This document shows positions 48,907-60,949 of a DNA stretch of 64,000 nucleotides, piece by piece. The notes under the pieces are model-generated. The model was given only the letters and a program-made list of their open reading frames with translations, had not been told where the DNA came from and searched no databases. The translations under genes were made by a program, and so were the position numbers. The stretch is from Heterocephalus glaber (Eukaryota > Chordata > Mammalia > Rodentia > Bathyergidae), in contig NW_004624742.1 of NCBI RefSeq assembly GCF_000247695.1, positions 969,706 through 1,033,705 of the forward strand. The letters run 5' to 3'. Position 1 is the stretch's first letter. The number at the start of each line of letters is the position of its first letter.

Positions 48907-48995
48907 TTTTATTTTTTTTTTGGTTCCGGAGATTGAACTTGGGACTTTGCTCTTGTGAGGCAGGTGCCGGAACCACTGAGGCAAATCTCAGACTC
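48907..48995 (-). repeat. ID-type SINE, antisense
   Basis: On the - strand it reads TCTGAGATTTGCCTCAGTGG, AGTTCAATCTCCGG (B box) and CCAAAAAAAAAATAAAAA tail. Moderately diverged. Confidence 0.85.
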
Positions 48996-48999
48996 TGCA

Positions 49000-50399
49000 T
49001 TTGTTTTCTGACTCCACGGTTTCCTGGAGCAAATACTGGGCCAAGATCAAGTCTCTGCACTTGGTGAGATCACCTGTCTGAGTGGTGTGATTGCAGAATC
49101 TTCTTATAGTTTTATGGTCACAGATAAAATTCTTCAAAGACCTGTGAGCTAAGAACACAGACTCATTAATGAAAGGCTGGCAACTGGACCACCCTGTTTT
49201 TCTAAACTTAGTTAAAACACTTCAAGGGTTCAACTGGATGAGTTTTGGTGAGTTCATAAGATTGAACTAATCCCAGAATGAAAGGCTCAGAAAGCCACGT
49301 GACGGATGAACAAGTGGATATATACACAGGAGACATATGAAAAAATAAAGAAAGAATGTACAAAGTAAAAAGAAACACATTTCCAGAAATAAAAATGGGT
49401 CCTTAGCACTAACACTTGAAACATCTGACAGAACCCACTGACAAGCTCTGATGTAGTTACTATTGGGTATTTATTGTCGATTTTTCTCTCTAGATATCTT
49501 TAAAAACCGTATCCAGATTTCCAAGGTTGGGGAGACTTGGGATGGCAACAGGAGGCAGGCACTGTCAAGGAGCGAGGTTGTCTCTGAAAGGCATCGAGGG
49601 ACAGAAGGGAAGGCTGGCTCCGCTAGGCAGGTTTCCTTGCTGCCACTCCATGTGTCTCTTCCCTCCCACTCCTGTGGCCAGTTTCTTTCTGTCTTGGCAT
49701 AGTGAGAATCTAGGAAAGTCACAACAAAAATCCCCTCATGTGCTGGAAGACGAGGAAAAGTTTTAGATCTTTTGCCTTTTTTCTCCAGTGAAAACTTTCA
49801 TAGAAATTGATGTGTAATTTTCAATAGGAGCTTTGCTTTATTAAAATAACTCTCCTATCCCTACAGTAAGTTTCTGTACTCTCTGCTTCTACCACTTTAA
49901 TAAACAAACACAGAGAACAAACAATCCCTCCCCCACACTACCCCCCAAGTCCAACTTAGTTGGCAGACAGCGCCATTCATCCCAGGGCTTTCTCTGAGGA
50001 TTGAAGATTTGTCTTGGACTGACTTCAGACATTTCCCCTCTGCTCTTCCACTGGCTCTGTTTTTCTCCAATATTTCCTCACTGTCTCCCTTGGCTCTCAT
50101 TAATTAACTGCTCCTCACCCTGTGACTAAATGCAAGCCTTGTGTTTGGCTGTAGAGAGGATTATGACATTTTGCAAACACAGGACTGGGGAGAATATCTA
50201 GGGTAATACACTGGGCAAAGGAGGTAAACTCAGAAAACCCATCTTTTTAAACCTGTTGAAGCAAGTAACCAAAAAGGAAAGGAGGGGGAAACAGGTTGAT
50301 TATTTGGTGACATTTACTTATTCTGACATGATATTTTAAAAGGCAAATACAGAACTGGAACTTGCTATTTAATTGAGGTTCAGGTATTTCAAAGCTTGC
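49000..50399. other. unique sequence
   Basis: Two opposing overlapping frames of 79-83 residues at 49463-49766 are mutual shadows with no domains. No gene or repeat is supported. Confidence 0.5.
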
Positions 50400-50830
50400 T
50401 TATCTCTCCAGCCCGTCTGGTGTTTCCATGGTGTTCCTTTTCCGCTTCTATTAGTCTGGAACGTGGGTAGCAAGTTGATGAACATTTTTAATGAGTAAAT
50501 CCTTTTCTACACCCAATTTTATAGATAATTAAATCTGATTTATAGGGCAGGCTTCAGCGACAGTAAAAGAGGGAGGAAAGGAATGCAAAGGGGGAGGGGG
50601 CCAATTATTTGAGCTTTGAGTGGGACTTTATGAGTGGGCAGGCTTTGTGTGTGTGTTGCCTGCCCAGCAGGCACTCTGCGGGGCTCCAGGAGGTTTCTAA
50701 GTATAATAAAACTCATGATGGCTTTGCTATGGGGCTTTTGCTTTGTTTATTGGGTTTTAGTGTTTTGAATAGGAAGTTTTCTTTTCCAAGAAGCAGAATC
50801 TGATCTTTATTTTTGCTCTTCCAGTTTTGT
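50400..50830. promoter_or_regulatory. candidate conserved non-coding block with hairpin
   Basis: Repeat-free block with TAATTAAATCTGATTTAT near 50525 and a 9-base perfect stem TGGGCAGGC / GCCTGCCCA (50635-50643 and 50658-50666) around a 14-base loop. Texture resembles conserved regulatory DNA. Inference. Confidence 0.3.
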
Positions 50831-50904
50831 GCCATGCTACGCTCAAAGCAAAAAAGCATGCATTTGAAACTGCAGAGAGCACCACTAAGACACTTGTCCT
50901 TGCA

Positions 50905-50985
50905 AAACGATATTTATTAAGCATTTTCCATGCAGCAAAATCACTGTAGAAGCTGCAGATACAGCAGTCAACAACACAGGCTGTT
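50905..50985 (+). repeat. L2 LINE 3' fragment
   Basis: ATATTTATTAAGCATTTTCC, CACTGTAGAAGCTGCAG and ATACAGCAGTCAACAACAC are L2-tail motifs. Confidence 0.6.
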
Positions 50986-51147
50986 CAGACTTGTTACTTG
51001 TGAAGTAACTCAATCAGTGAAAGAAAAGCAGACAAAAGGTAATCTAAAAAGGAAAATAAAACACAGAGAGGGTAAATGGGCCGAGCAGAATCCCAGTTTG
51101 TCTGTCAGAGGTGCATTTGAGTCTAAGAGTTCAGCTCTCCTGACCTC

Positions 51148-51262
51148 AGGCTTTTTTTCCCTCCTTCTCTCTCCCCCTCTTTCTCTTCCTCCTCCTCCTA
51201 CTCTTTCTCCTCTCCCTTTCCTCCTTCTGTTCCTCTTCTTCCTTCTTCTCCCTCCATCCTTT
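51148..51262. repeat. pyrimidine-rich low-complexity tract
   Basis: About 115 bases of CTCC, CTTC and TCTT units form the tail side of the composite SINE that follows. The Leu/Pro-rich end of a 116-residue frame is an artefact of it. Confidence 0.85.
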
Positions 51263-51424
51263 TATTTTCGCTGGCACTAGGGATCAAGCCCAAGGACCCT
51301 CTCCCACTGAACTACATCCCTTTTTATTTTTATTTTAAGACAGGTTTCTCATTAAATTGCCTTGTGTGACTCCAATTTGTGATCCTCCTGTCTTGGCCTC
51401 AGTCAGCGCTGGGATTACAGGTGG
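51263..51424 (-). repeat. fused B1-ID composite SINE, antisense
   Basis: On the - strand a B1-like head (CACCTGTAATCCCAGCG, AGGCCAAGACAGGAGG) is joined by an A-rich linker to an ID-type unit (GGGATGTAGTTCAGTGGG, GGGCTTGATCCCTAGTG). It has the same order as the copy at 26545. Confidence 0.75.
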
Positions 51425-51585
51425 CTAATTTCTTCTTAACGTACTCCACTCTTTTCCATTTGTGGGTACATTAAAGAGTAATAAAAACAGCCACATGGTA
51501 TGATTTGAAGTTCCTTGCACAGTGACTTGAACATGGTAGAATATATTAACTGGCCTTGAAACTATGTGAAGTAGTTGCTAAATTA

Positions 51586-51786
51586 CAGTGGTACATTGGT
51601 CCACAAACACTTGTTTGCAAACAATTTGGTTCATAAACAGAGCATTTGGCATAATTTTGTTTTTGTTTGCAAACTCCTTGTCAGGTGACAAATATGACTG
51701 TGGCCATCTTTCCCACACAAACACAAACATGGCTATCTTTTCCAAAATTGTAGAACCAATTAAGTTGGTGAACCGAGGTACGACTG
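51586..51786 (+). mobile_element. Tigger-related MITE, both ends present
   Basis: The element starts CAGTGGTACATTGG and ends CCGAGGTACGACTG. The ends are imperfect inverted repeats of the Tigger type. TA lies at 51584-51585 and 51787-51788. At 201 bases it carries no transposase and would have depended on a full-length pogo/Tigger element. Confidence 0.85.
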
Positions 51787-51788
51787 TA

Positions 51789-53104
51789 AAAATGCAGTGT
51801 CATCTGAAATGATTGTGTGAAAGAATATGCTCAATTTAAGTTTTAAAAGCCAAGCTATTCCTATCATCAGCCATCACCATCATCAGCAGATTACCAGGAG
51901 TAATCCATGTATTAGATATGTTACATGAAATTTAAAACACAATTAGTCCGCTGAAATAAGACTATGTAACATACTGAAACCGTGTCCTCATGCTTAACTT
52001 AGATTAAAATCTTGAGAGACGAATATGTAGGTCAGTGAGCAACCTTGCTTAAAATATTCTTTTGAAGTTTTTTTCTGATTATAATAGTAATATAAAGTTG
52101 TATCCCTTTTCACTAACATTTTCAGTATTTGTTGTAAGGCTGAACAATCATTTAAACAATCTATACTTAATCTTTTTACAAAAGCCAGAATTCTCTGTTT
52201 TAATCTTACTTTAAACTTTGAAGTATATGGGTTGATATATATATATATATATATGACAGTCAGAATTATACTGTTGACTGGTCCAAAGAAATCCCCAAAT
52301 AACCTACCTATTTTCTTTACAATTATAAAATAAATAAAACCATTTTATTTTCTTTAACATTTGACTGGGTTATGTATTTTAAAGCCAGGCAAGTGAGGGT
52401 GATAGCTATTAGCAAAAGTGATTTGAAATATAGTACACATTTTAAAAAATTTCTTCATGAATCAAGCGATTATAACTGTGAATCTATCAAACCAACCTCC
52501 CTCAAGGAAAAATCCTAAGGACCCAAATTCCTTCCTTAGGAGGAGATTATTAAAATGTCTGTGGTTTATTGATTTTTTTTTTTAGTGCTGCTTCTTTAGG
52601 AATATGAGGTTTGTTAACAGAAATGATACCAATGCTAAGTGTTAGGAAATGCTTGTCAAAATCTTACTTAGAAACAATAAAATAGTATGTCAATATGCAG
52701 AAGTTGGATAGAAACTTATCTTTTTAACTGCCCTCATTCTTACCAGGTAAGCTCATTTCTTCCACTTGCCATTCTCAGATTAGCTTTCATTGAACGTTAG
52801 TTTTCTTTTTTTTCTTTGAGGAAGAATGACTGGGATTAAGTCTTAGTGGACTTTCCCAAAGATCCTTCCTGATGGTGGCTATTTCATACTCTCATGCTAA
52901 GGTCTTTGCTTTTCTTGGCCTTGACTTTTTGTTTAGAACAATGGAAGTTTTGTGTTTTGTCCCTTTTCTTTTTTGTCATGCAATTTTAAACTCTGGTGTT
53001 GTCCTGCCCCAATTCTGATCTCTCCTAGTTCCTCTTTGTTGAGCACAGATTTAAAAGCATAAAATGGTTTGTAGGGAACTTTAAATAGCATTAATATAAA
53101 TTTT
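51789..53104. other. unique AT-rich sequence
   Basis: Contains a (TA)n run at 52234-52254. No gene and no other repeat is recognised. Confidence 0.5.
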
Positions 53105-53545
53105 TTGTTTAAGAGATGTGTGTTAGCTTTTGTCACTCTGGCAAAATTATTGAGAATAACAACTTTAAAGAAGAAAGGTTTATTTGGGCTCACAGTTTTA
53201 GAGGTTCCAGTCCATGGTTTTCTGGCCCTCTTGCTTTGTGCCCGAGGTGAGACAGAACATCATGGTGGTGAGGATGTGTGGAGGAGAAGGCTACTCACCT
53301 CATGGTGGCTGGTAGGTAGCAGGTGGGGAGAAAGAAAAGGAAGAGTCAGGGGAGAAGATATATCCTTCCATCCACATCCACTACCTACCCCCAGTGACCC
53401 ACTTCCTCCAACTGAGCCCTACCTTCTGATAGTCCATTTAGTTATGAACTCATGCACCCTTGTGGTCCAGTTACCTAAGTCCCACCTCTGAACATTGCTG
53501 CACTGGAGATCAGGCCCTTAATACATGAATCTCTGGGGGACACAT
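53105..53545 (-). mobile_element. MaLR-type LTR, antisense
   Basis: The text runs GAAAGGTTTATTTGGGCTC, CAGTTTTAGAGGTTCCAG, TCCATGGTTTTCTGGCCC, CAGAACATCATGGTGG, ACTTCCTCCAACTGAGCC, AAGTCCCACCTCTGAAC and CTCTGGGGGACACATTAT. This is the reversed order of an MLT/MT-like LTR. The 128-residue frame across it is not a gene. Confidence 0.7.
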
Positions 53546-54189
53546 TATATTTAAAACATAGGGGATGATCTTTAAATCATAATAAAGGCAAAATACAGAA
53601 TTTAAGTGACACGTTTAGAGTCTGAACAGAAATAAGAGATCTAGAATTGATATTTCCCTATTCTCAATCTTGTGTCATTTCAGTACACTGGTCAATCTCC
53701 CAAGGCTCAAATCCTTCTCACCCTGGGTTGGCCACACCTACAGCACTTTGCAATCCTACGACTTGGTTCCCATTTGTGGCTTTCAGAGAAAAGAACTATT
53801 GCTGCCTGCATTAGCTGACCAAGACTTAGTGACTGTTCCACACTGTGGAACAAAGTAGTAAGCAATAGTTTTCTGAAGCATGTATTGAATGTCAGTTTTG
53901 ATCCTGTGAGTTAAGAACATCTGATCCTCTGCTGATGATCTTCTGTCTCTTGGAAGCTCTATTGCTCTTGTGAGGAGACAAATTTTGGCTCAATTATTTT
54001 CTTTTTAAATGTCTAGATGAATGCTCAGCACTGTTTATTCACCCTATTAGGAAATAGACTATATGCTTTTATAGGAGTTGTCTACGGTGAACACCTCTAG
54101 CGACAGAATCACATATTTTCTCTATGTTCAATATGTAAATGTTCAATATTATGGGATGTTAATTGTGTGAATTTTATGGTCAAGTAGAT
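53546..54189. other. unique sequence
   Basis: Nothing recognised. Confidence 0.5.
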
Positions 54190-54370
54190 GTTAGTTGAAA
54201 ATTGATTTTGATCAATTGCTAACCATGTGACCTTGGACAAGATGAGTAAAGCTCAGTTCAATCATCAGTAAAATGAGGAGAATGATGCCAGTTATGAGAT
54301 ACTGCCATGAAAATTAAATGAGATAGTGTTTAACAATTTGTGATCCCCCAATAAATGTTACTTTGAATTA
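54190..54370 (+). repeat. MIR SINE
   Basis: AACCATGTGACCTTGGACAAG, TCATCAGTAAAATGAGGAGA, ATTAAATGAGATAGTG and CCAATAAATGTTACTT are in MIR order. Confidence 0.85.
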
Positions 54371-55414
54371 TTTCTCACCTACTCTTTTCTAGTTTTATCA
54401 TTCAAAAAGTTCTCCCCAAGAGAAAGAGTGAGAATTATAAAAGTTTAAATATATCAATTTTAGTTTTTCTTTTTTAATTTAAGAATTTCTTGCTGAAGGT
54501 GCTACATTACAAATGGACTCTTAAAAGCCACTCGTATTAGTAGTCTGATCATTTATTCGTTGATGAGAAATATTTTGTTCTATTATCGAGAATAAAAATT
54601 AACTGAACATTAATCAAAAACTTCATCATAAGCAGAAGTGTGCATATATCACAGAAGCTTCCCAAGAGAGGCCCCTGCTCTCTGTGTTTGGTGTATTGAC
54701 TGGTCTTAGACTGCTCAAGTGCAGCTTGACTATTCCATTAGAAGGGCAACCTTAAGATGTTCTTGAAAATCCATATGTGCTATTATTTTTAAAGAGTTTA
54801 TTTGATTTTATTTTACTTACACTTCCTCCCTTCTCCTGGGCAATTAATTTCTTGCTGGTACTATGCCTGGAAACAGTAGGAGAAAATGAGTTGCTAGAAG
54901 TGCATTTCTAAATTAGCAATCATCTCAGTGATGTGTGCACTTAGTCAATGTGTTTATTTCTTGGTTATTGTTTTTTTTCTAAAAAATATATAGATACAGA
55001 ATATGCATATCTTGGTAATTCCCTGAGCATGATAAAGGCTTCTAGAGAGTGCCTTTTGGGGTTTACTATTGTTTTTGGGATGAGGCAAGGGATAGGTCTT
55101 TCACAGAAATGATAGTGTTTCCCACTAGAAATTCTCTGGTTTGTAAGACTGTGGTCAAAAACTTTGGCTAAAAGTCAAGTTATATTCAGGGTTTTGCTCC
55201 AGTAAAAAAATCCCCTCTTTGAAAGCTTTGAAAGAGAAGCCCCATTTAAAGCTCACTAGTGACAAAAATAAAGGAGGCTTGACAGGGTGTAAATTCCCTA
55301 CTGGGGAGGAGAACTGTTATTTAGCTATTTGCTAGCATGCCATTATATCAGCATATAATGGGACGGAGTTTTCCAGGAGATGTTGAAGCAGGGCTGGAGA
55401 TTCTGTGTGAAAGC
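54371..55414. other. unique AT-rich sequence
   Basis: Nothing recognised. Confidence 0.5.
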
Positions 55415-55415
55415 A

Positions 55416-55449
<34 letters not shown>

Positions 55450-55478
55450 TGTGTGTGTGTATGTGCATGTGTGTGCAC
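55415..55478 (+). repeat. (TG)n microsatellite
   Basis: TG units with single TATG and TGCA interruptions. The Cys-Val repeat in a frame over it is an artefact. Confidence 0.95.
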
Positions 55479-57839
55479 ATATGCTTAATAAGGTCCACTA
55501 AACTCTCAACCATTCATCCTCAGAATTCTCTTCCTTGTTTTTGCCTTTTCCCCAAGGCTCACTGTAGAGCCAGTGTGCATGGAGTAGCTTTAGAGATACA
55601 ATACTGTATCAGGAAATAAGGAAGGATAAGTTGTGAGTCTCCAAGGAGAGTTGTATTGGGTTTATAACCCATTTGGAAATGTAACCACAATTTCATTTCA
55701 TCCCAGAGACCCCTACGGAGCAGTAACAGCAGAGAGTAGGATGATTCACCTAATTTCTTTGGTGTAAATTTAAAATTTCTCCTGACAGATTACGTTGGAG
55801 GACTGGGGCTTGAATGCATCATCCTGAAGAATTTTTGCAGTTGCCCAGAAATGTGGGGCTAGAGAGAGCAGATGCTTGGAAATGCTGTTGACATTTCCAA
55901 GTTTTTATAGCTCTGGTACATAGCCCACTAACTCCAGCATGCTTCACACATGGAGAGGGATCGTTTGTCATTTTGTTGTCAAGATGATACTTACAACTCT
56001 AAATGAAATGCATTACTTCTTTCTACCTCCTGCTTGGACAGTCAAGGTAGAGGCATTTCAGGCATTTATTGGTCACCCTGTGTAGGCATGAATGGCAGAC
56101 TGGTATTAGAACTTGCTCTGTGGCAGTTGAAATGAGAGTCTCTAAAAATGCTCACAATGACAAAAGGTACATGTTTCTGCCACACTCAATTAGGGTGTGA
56201 TTTGTATGACAAAAGTACCTTCATTGAGAAACATACAAGTAGTAGTCATTAAAAGGGCATTTAAATTCTGAAACAATTAATACGGGTGGTACATACCTAT
56301 ACACACCGCTCTTTGTATTTTAACAACAGTGTTTTTCTGGACAACTCAGCAACTTGCCAACATTGAAAATCTGACCATTTCCCAGACAGTAGATATTTTG
56401 CAGTTTGAGTTGTAGACATTCTAGTGTAGAATGTCTTCCTGCTTTCAGGGAATTATTACTTTATGGCATTACCAAATCTTTAAATAAAACTATAGAATAT
56501 AACGAGGTCAAGATTGCTCATATTTTGGCTACTGGGTGAAGGACAGTGGTCAGGAACACAATCAGAATCAAGTTGTTACTTCTCTGGAAACCTCAAGGAA
56601 ATGATTAGATCAATCAGTCTCCAAATAACTTGAGTGCCCACTCTGGCAAAGACATTCTAGAAGTTCGGTTGTTCTTTATGGCCTGCACACTGAAATGTTC
56701 CAGAACTATAACCTCCCCTTTCCATTGAATGCGTGTGAGATGACCCTCTCAGGGAAAATTGTAGTTATGAGCATGTTTTCTTTAACATTTCTAGTTTTAG
56801 TCTGCTTCTTTCTGGGGATTTCATGGGAATTGCTATGCTCTGAGCTTGAAGTTTTGAGGAGCAAATATCCCTGGACACAGGCCACGGGCTGACAGGAAGA
56901 TCTCCACAGGGAAGCTGAGAGCCCTGTCAGACACACTCTCATAAGGAATAAAAACATGTTGGCATCCCAGCAGTCCTGGAAGCTGCAAAAGCTGTTGGTC
57001 CTTTCCCTTTCATCTCCTTTGACTATTTACAGTTCACCTGGTAACTCTTTGATGGGCTCTTTGCTCTGAAGTGGGGAGCTGGGCTGCTTGTCTCTCATTT
57101 GGAAATTTGATTCCGTTATTGGCCCTTGAGCCAACCTCCTCCCAGGCAGGTGGGTCTTGAGTGGAAGGTAAGGACTTTCAGTCTAGTTTTCTTCTTCCTT
57201 GTGAAGAAGGCACTGTCTTGAAAACTAATTCCAATAAAAAGAAGAAATCCTATGCCTCTTTCTAGAATTATTTATCCTCTTTTACAATCTTGTCTTGCCA
57301 CTTGAATCATTTTATAGACATGAACTTTAGTGCTTGTGGTTGGCTCCTTTTACCTGTTGCCAGATTTCCCTGATGTTGACTCTGCCTGCTGCCAACCTGG
57401 CTCCTGATGCTGCATTTGGCTTTTCTGCCAGCACACCTGTTGCTCACTGCCGCTCTCCCTTGATGCAGATTTGCCATCTGCCTGGACTTTCTTTGAACTA
57501 TTTCCTGCTGCTGGGAATGTGTGTTGTCTTCAGTGCCTGTAACTATGATTACAGCATAGTTTGCTAACAACAAATAAGCAAAACTTTTAAAACCAAGATA
57601 TAAGCTTACTTTCTCCTATTTTCTCCTATTTTCTACTAATTCTTGGATAAAATATATATTGTTTCTCATGCATAGTAACACCGAAAAATGTTTGTATAAA
57701 AAGTTCAACATTATGAGATGATTGCCTTGTAAACTTTTTCAGAATCAAATGAACAAATAGAATAGCAGCAAGTATTCTGAAATCAAGTGCAGATTAAAAG
57801 TTCTGGAATGGCAAACTATATGCTTTTAAATGCACATGA
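55479..57839. other. unique sequence
   Basis: Opposed overlapping frames at 56695-56957 and 57307-57573 are mutual shadows with no recognisable domain. No gene. Confidence 0.5.
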
Positions 57840-58020
57840 TTTTAATATTTCTAAGGATGTTTGTTGATTGACTTTATCAGAGCCAGATGGTGGCTCTCTT
57901 TCAACGTGCTCGGGGATATTTAATAAATGACAGGAATCCCTGCAAGGGAGATGTGATTGCTCCTGCTGAGGCAAATGGGATGCTTTCACTGATCAGGTGT
58001 CAAGGGGCTGCTGAAGCAGA
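57840..58020. promoter_or_regulatory. candidate conserved non-coding block
   Basis: TTGATTGACTTTATCAG (PBX/MEIS- and GATA-like cores), AATAAATGACAGG and CTTTCACTGATCAGG lie together in a repeat-free block of moderate GC. It resembles an enhancer core, but this is inference. Confidence 0.25.
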
Positions 58021-58749
58021 GTTAGAAAGAAAAGAGCACTTTCAGTAAACCTGAGTGTTGACAGAGAGAAGTGAGAAAGAAGCTTAAAGGACCAGGGAGT
58101 AGTTGAGCCTGGGTGAAGGGCTTGAGAAAAACAGCAATTTGATAAGGATTAGGAGGCAGGATAGGAAAGACAAAATAGAAAAGAAACAAGCTTAGGTGGT
58201 GACAGTTGAGGGCAGGAGGTTGGGGTGTGGAAAGTGGAGAGACAGTAGATAGCAGATTACATTGGAATGCAGTGTAGGGAGGCTGAATAACAAGTAGAGC
58301 TTCAGAGTTAAAGAAAATACGTAATGGGCTGAGTTAGGAGGGTCTCCATGCAGATCACTAAGTGGGGGCTCTCCCAAAGTCAATTGCATCTGGGATCAGA
58401 CAAGAAAAGAGATCTTTACCCCCACTGACCTAGGTTTCTGGAAGACAAGCATAGGCTGATGACTGCAGAGATGCCTGGGAACACTTATGAGAAAGCCAGG
58501 CTTGGGTTTTAAGAGTGCAGATGGAAGGCAGGGAGGGAGAGAGAGGGGGAGAAAGAGGATGAGCACACACAGAATTATACTGGTTTAAATTCATGACAGA
58601 GTAAATAAGAAATGGAAGCCCATTACTAGCTTGCAAGCACTTACTAGGTCCTACTATGCACTGCTTTGAGATTCGAGAGTCCCCATGCTGAAGGACATTT
58701 GTACCATCTATATGTCAACTATAATAGACAGCAACAGAGCAGAGTAAAG
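58021..58749. other. unique sequence
   Basis: Contains a short purine-rich run at 58528-58560. No gene. Confidence 0.5.
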
Positions 58750-58930
58750 GAGTTCAGAATGTGAGCTGTTGTCAAAAGGATTTAGTTTGAGTCCTGGTCC
58801 TTATCATTTATGAGCTATGTGACCTTGGACAAGTTATTTAATCTCTACGTACCTCCATTTCTTCATCTGTTAAATAGTAGTAATAGAACATACTGAATGT
58901 TTGTGAGGATTAAATGAGGTAATATTCCTG
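58750..58930 (+). repeat. MIR SINE, well preserved
   Basis: TTTGAGTCCTGGTCCTTATC, TGAGCTATGTGACCTTGG, ACAAGTTATTTAATCTC, TTTCTTCATCTGTTAAATAG and GTGAGGATTAAATGAGGT give the best MIR in the window. Confidence 0.9.
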
Positions 58931-60569
58931 ATAATATTAAAGGTGTCTTTTAACACAAGAAAGCAACCTGTCAAGAAGCAAGAGCAAAGTGTGTCCCCCT
59001 CCTTTATTCTCTGAGTGTGTCAGCAGATAGCTGTTAGGACACTATCAGCAACTAATGGGAAATATAACAGGAGGTGCCTATGTTTGCATTTTGCCCTTTC
59101 TTTCAGAGTGGTATTTCTGACAGACAGGCTCATGGCAGGTTGCAGGAGAATTAATCCCTTTGGAAACCAAGATTTCTGCCAATTCTTTCAGCTTGAATTG
59201 GCTTATTTTGGGGGCATCCAAACAGCAGAATCAGTCAAGGTCTCCATATAGTCATTATTTGTTCAACTTGTTGAATACAACAAATTGTGAAAAAGTTTAA
59301 AGTAGACATCACATTTAGTAATACATCCAGCAAACACATTCCACTTGACAGTAAACTAGAATGTTCATGTGTTGAATTCTGCAAAGGTAATTTCATGTCA
59401 ATGATAAGTAAGATAATAGATGGTACTGAAAGAATTGTGAGGCTATAATACACTTGAGGTGCCAAGGCAAGTGACTAATGGGAGTGGAGCCTTTTGAGAT
59501 ATTCAGCCTTGGATATATTTTAGAGTTATGGGTCTATTTATAAGATTGTCATATATCATTTAGCTTGTTGCCTTCACAATTCTAAAGCCTTTTATAGAAG
59601 ATGAGGCCAAAGAATTGTTGAGCACCAACCATTCAGCTGTTTGGACAACTGTGATACCTGTCCAAAATGACTCTGCTAGATGAGAAAATTACTTCTTAGG
59701 CATGGGTTAGGGCTTTTGGGAAGGGGTTTTAATCTTTTTAAGTATTGAATCTATTATCTTGAATATATTATTTTTTGTCCAAGGTAGTCAAAATCATCTA
59801 TCCTCCCTTCGCAATGTGTTGTGATGGTCTCAAGTACCTCTTTTCAAATTATATGCTCAAACAATTAAAAATATTTCCTTAAAGCCAAAAGAATGTTTGA
59901 AATGAGTGGTTTTAAAAAGGAATCCATCAAGAAGACCTCAGGGTGTGTCATATAGTTACATAGTCTACAGTTAGGCTGGTGTAGTGGAATAATAACATGG
60001 AGAAAGCTTCTTTTGATAGAATCTAGCTCCTTATTGAGGAGCATCTAAAGTCCCTTTCATAGATGATAGATGATTTCTTGCCAAAGGATACATTCAGCCT
60101 GTGGCTTCTGGTAATACCATCTGTAGAGTCATTATTTCAAGAATCACATAGTGGCCTCTACACATTGGCAAAGCCTCCACAGTGGTATCTTTACTGACTG
60201 ATGGAGCAGAGCTGTTATTGACACCCATTTGAAGTGGTTGGCTGTTTTCTAATTCGGTGCAAAAAGCTGCAAAATCTTCAAATATTTTCCCCTAAGCTGC
60301 CTGAATACAACTTAGTTCCCCTACTTGTTTGTTGTGATTACAAGGAAAGCTTTCCAATGCCAGGCAATGTGACTGCCCTACATTTTTGTGAGATTTATTT
60401 TGAAGCTTTCTGAATACCCTTTTATGTTGTTTTTTCATATTCTGACCAGGATGGTGTTTACAAATATGTGTAGGCTTCATTGGCATGAATTCTGATAATT
60501 GTACAAGTCTTAGATTGCTGTCAAGAACTTCCAAACTTTTGTATCATAGATAGTATATATTTGTCTGTA
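58931..60569. other. unique sequence
   Basis: Small frames only; nothing recognised. Confidence 0.5.
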
Positions 60570-60946
60570 CAGTAAGTTCTCAACTTATAAACATTCAAGT
60601 TGTGAACTTCTACAGGTACTAATGGACCTCCTATTGAGAACATTTGTAGATGGGAACAAATCCTGGAAGTAACTCATGTGTCTGCCTGACATTGTCACAG
60701 TCATGCTGCTGTGTGCTCACTGTACAGTGTGATAGTGTACAGTAGTACAGTGTTAGTCAGAGCCCAGCATGTCTGGAAGCCAGAAGAAAGGCAGTGGTGA
60801 TGTGAAGGAGACTGCTAGGAAGTGCAAGCCAATATGCATTGCATAATTGTGTCAAAGGTATATAAGACTCATTTTGTCAGACTTATGAATGAATCTGACT
60901 TATGAAAATTCTCCAAGAATGGAACTCATAAGTCTGGGACTTATTA
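60570..60946 (+). mobile_element. Tigger-type (pogo) transposon with transposase N-terminal remnant
   Basis: It begins CAGTAAGTTCTCAAC and ends AAGTCTGGGACTTATTA (imperfect inverted ends), flanked by TA at 60568-60569 and 60947-60948. Near 60767 an ATG opens a short frame reading MSGSQKKGSGDVKETARK, like the basic start of Tigger transposases, before a stop about 27 codons in. The DNA-binding and DDE parts are absent, so it is an internally deleted, non-functional copy. Confidence 0.8.
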
Positions 60947-60949
60947 TAC

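Noticed and set aside
50930..51280. 116-residue frame with a Leu/Pro/Ser-rich tail
   Set aside because: The tail is the translation of a pyrimidine tract and the start lies in an L2 fragment.
53105..53491. 128-residue forward frame
   Set aside because: It is the translation of an antisense MaLR-type LTR.
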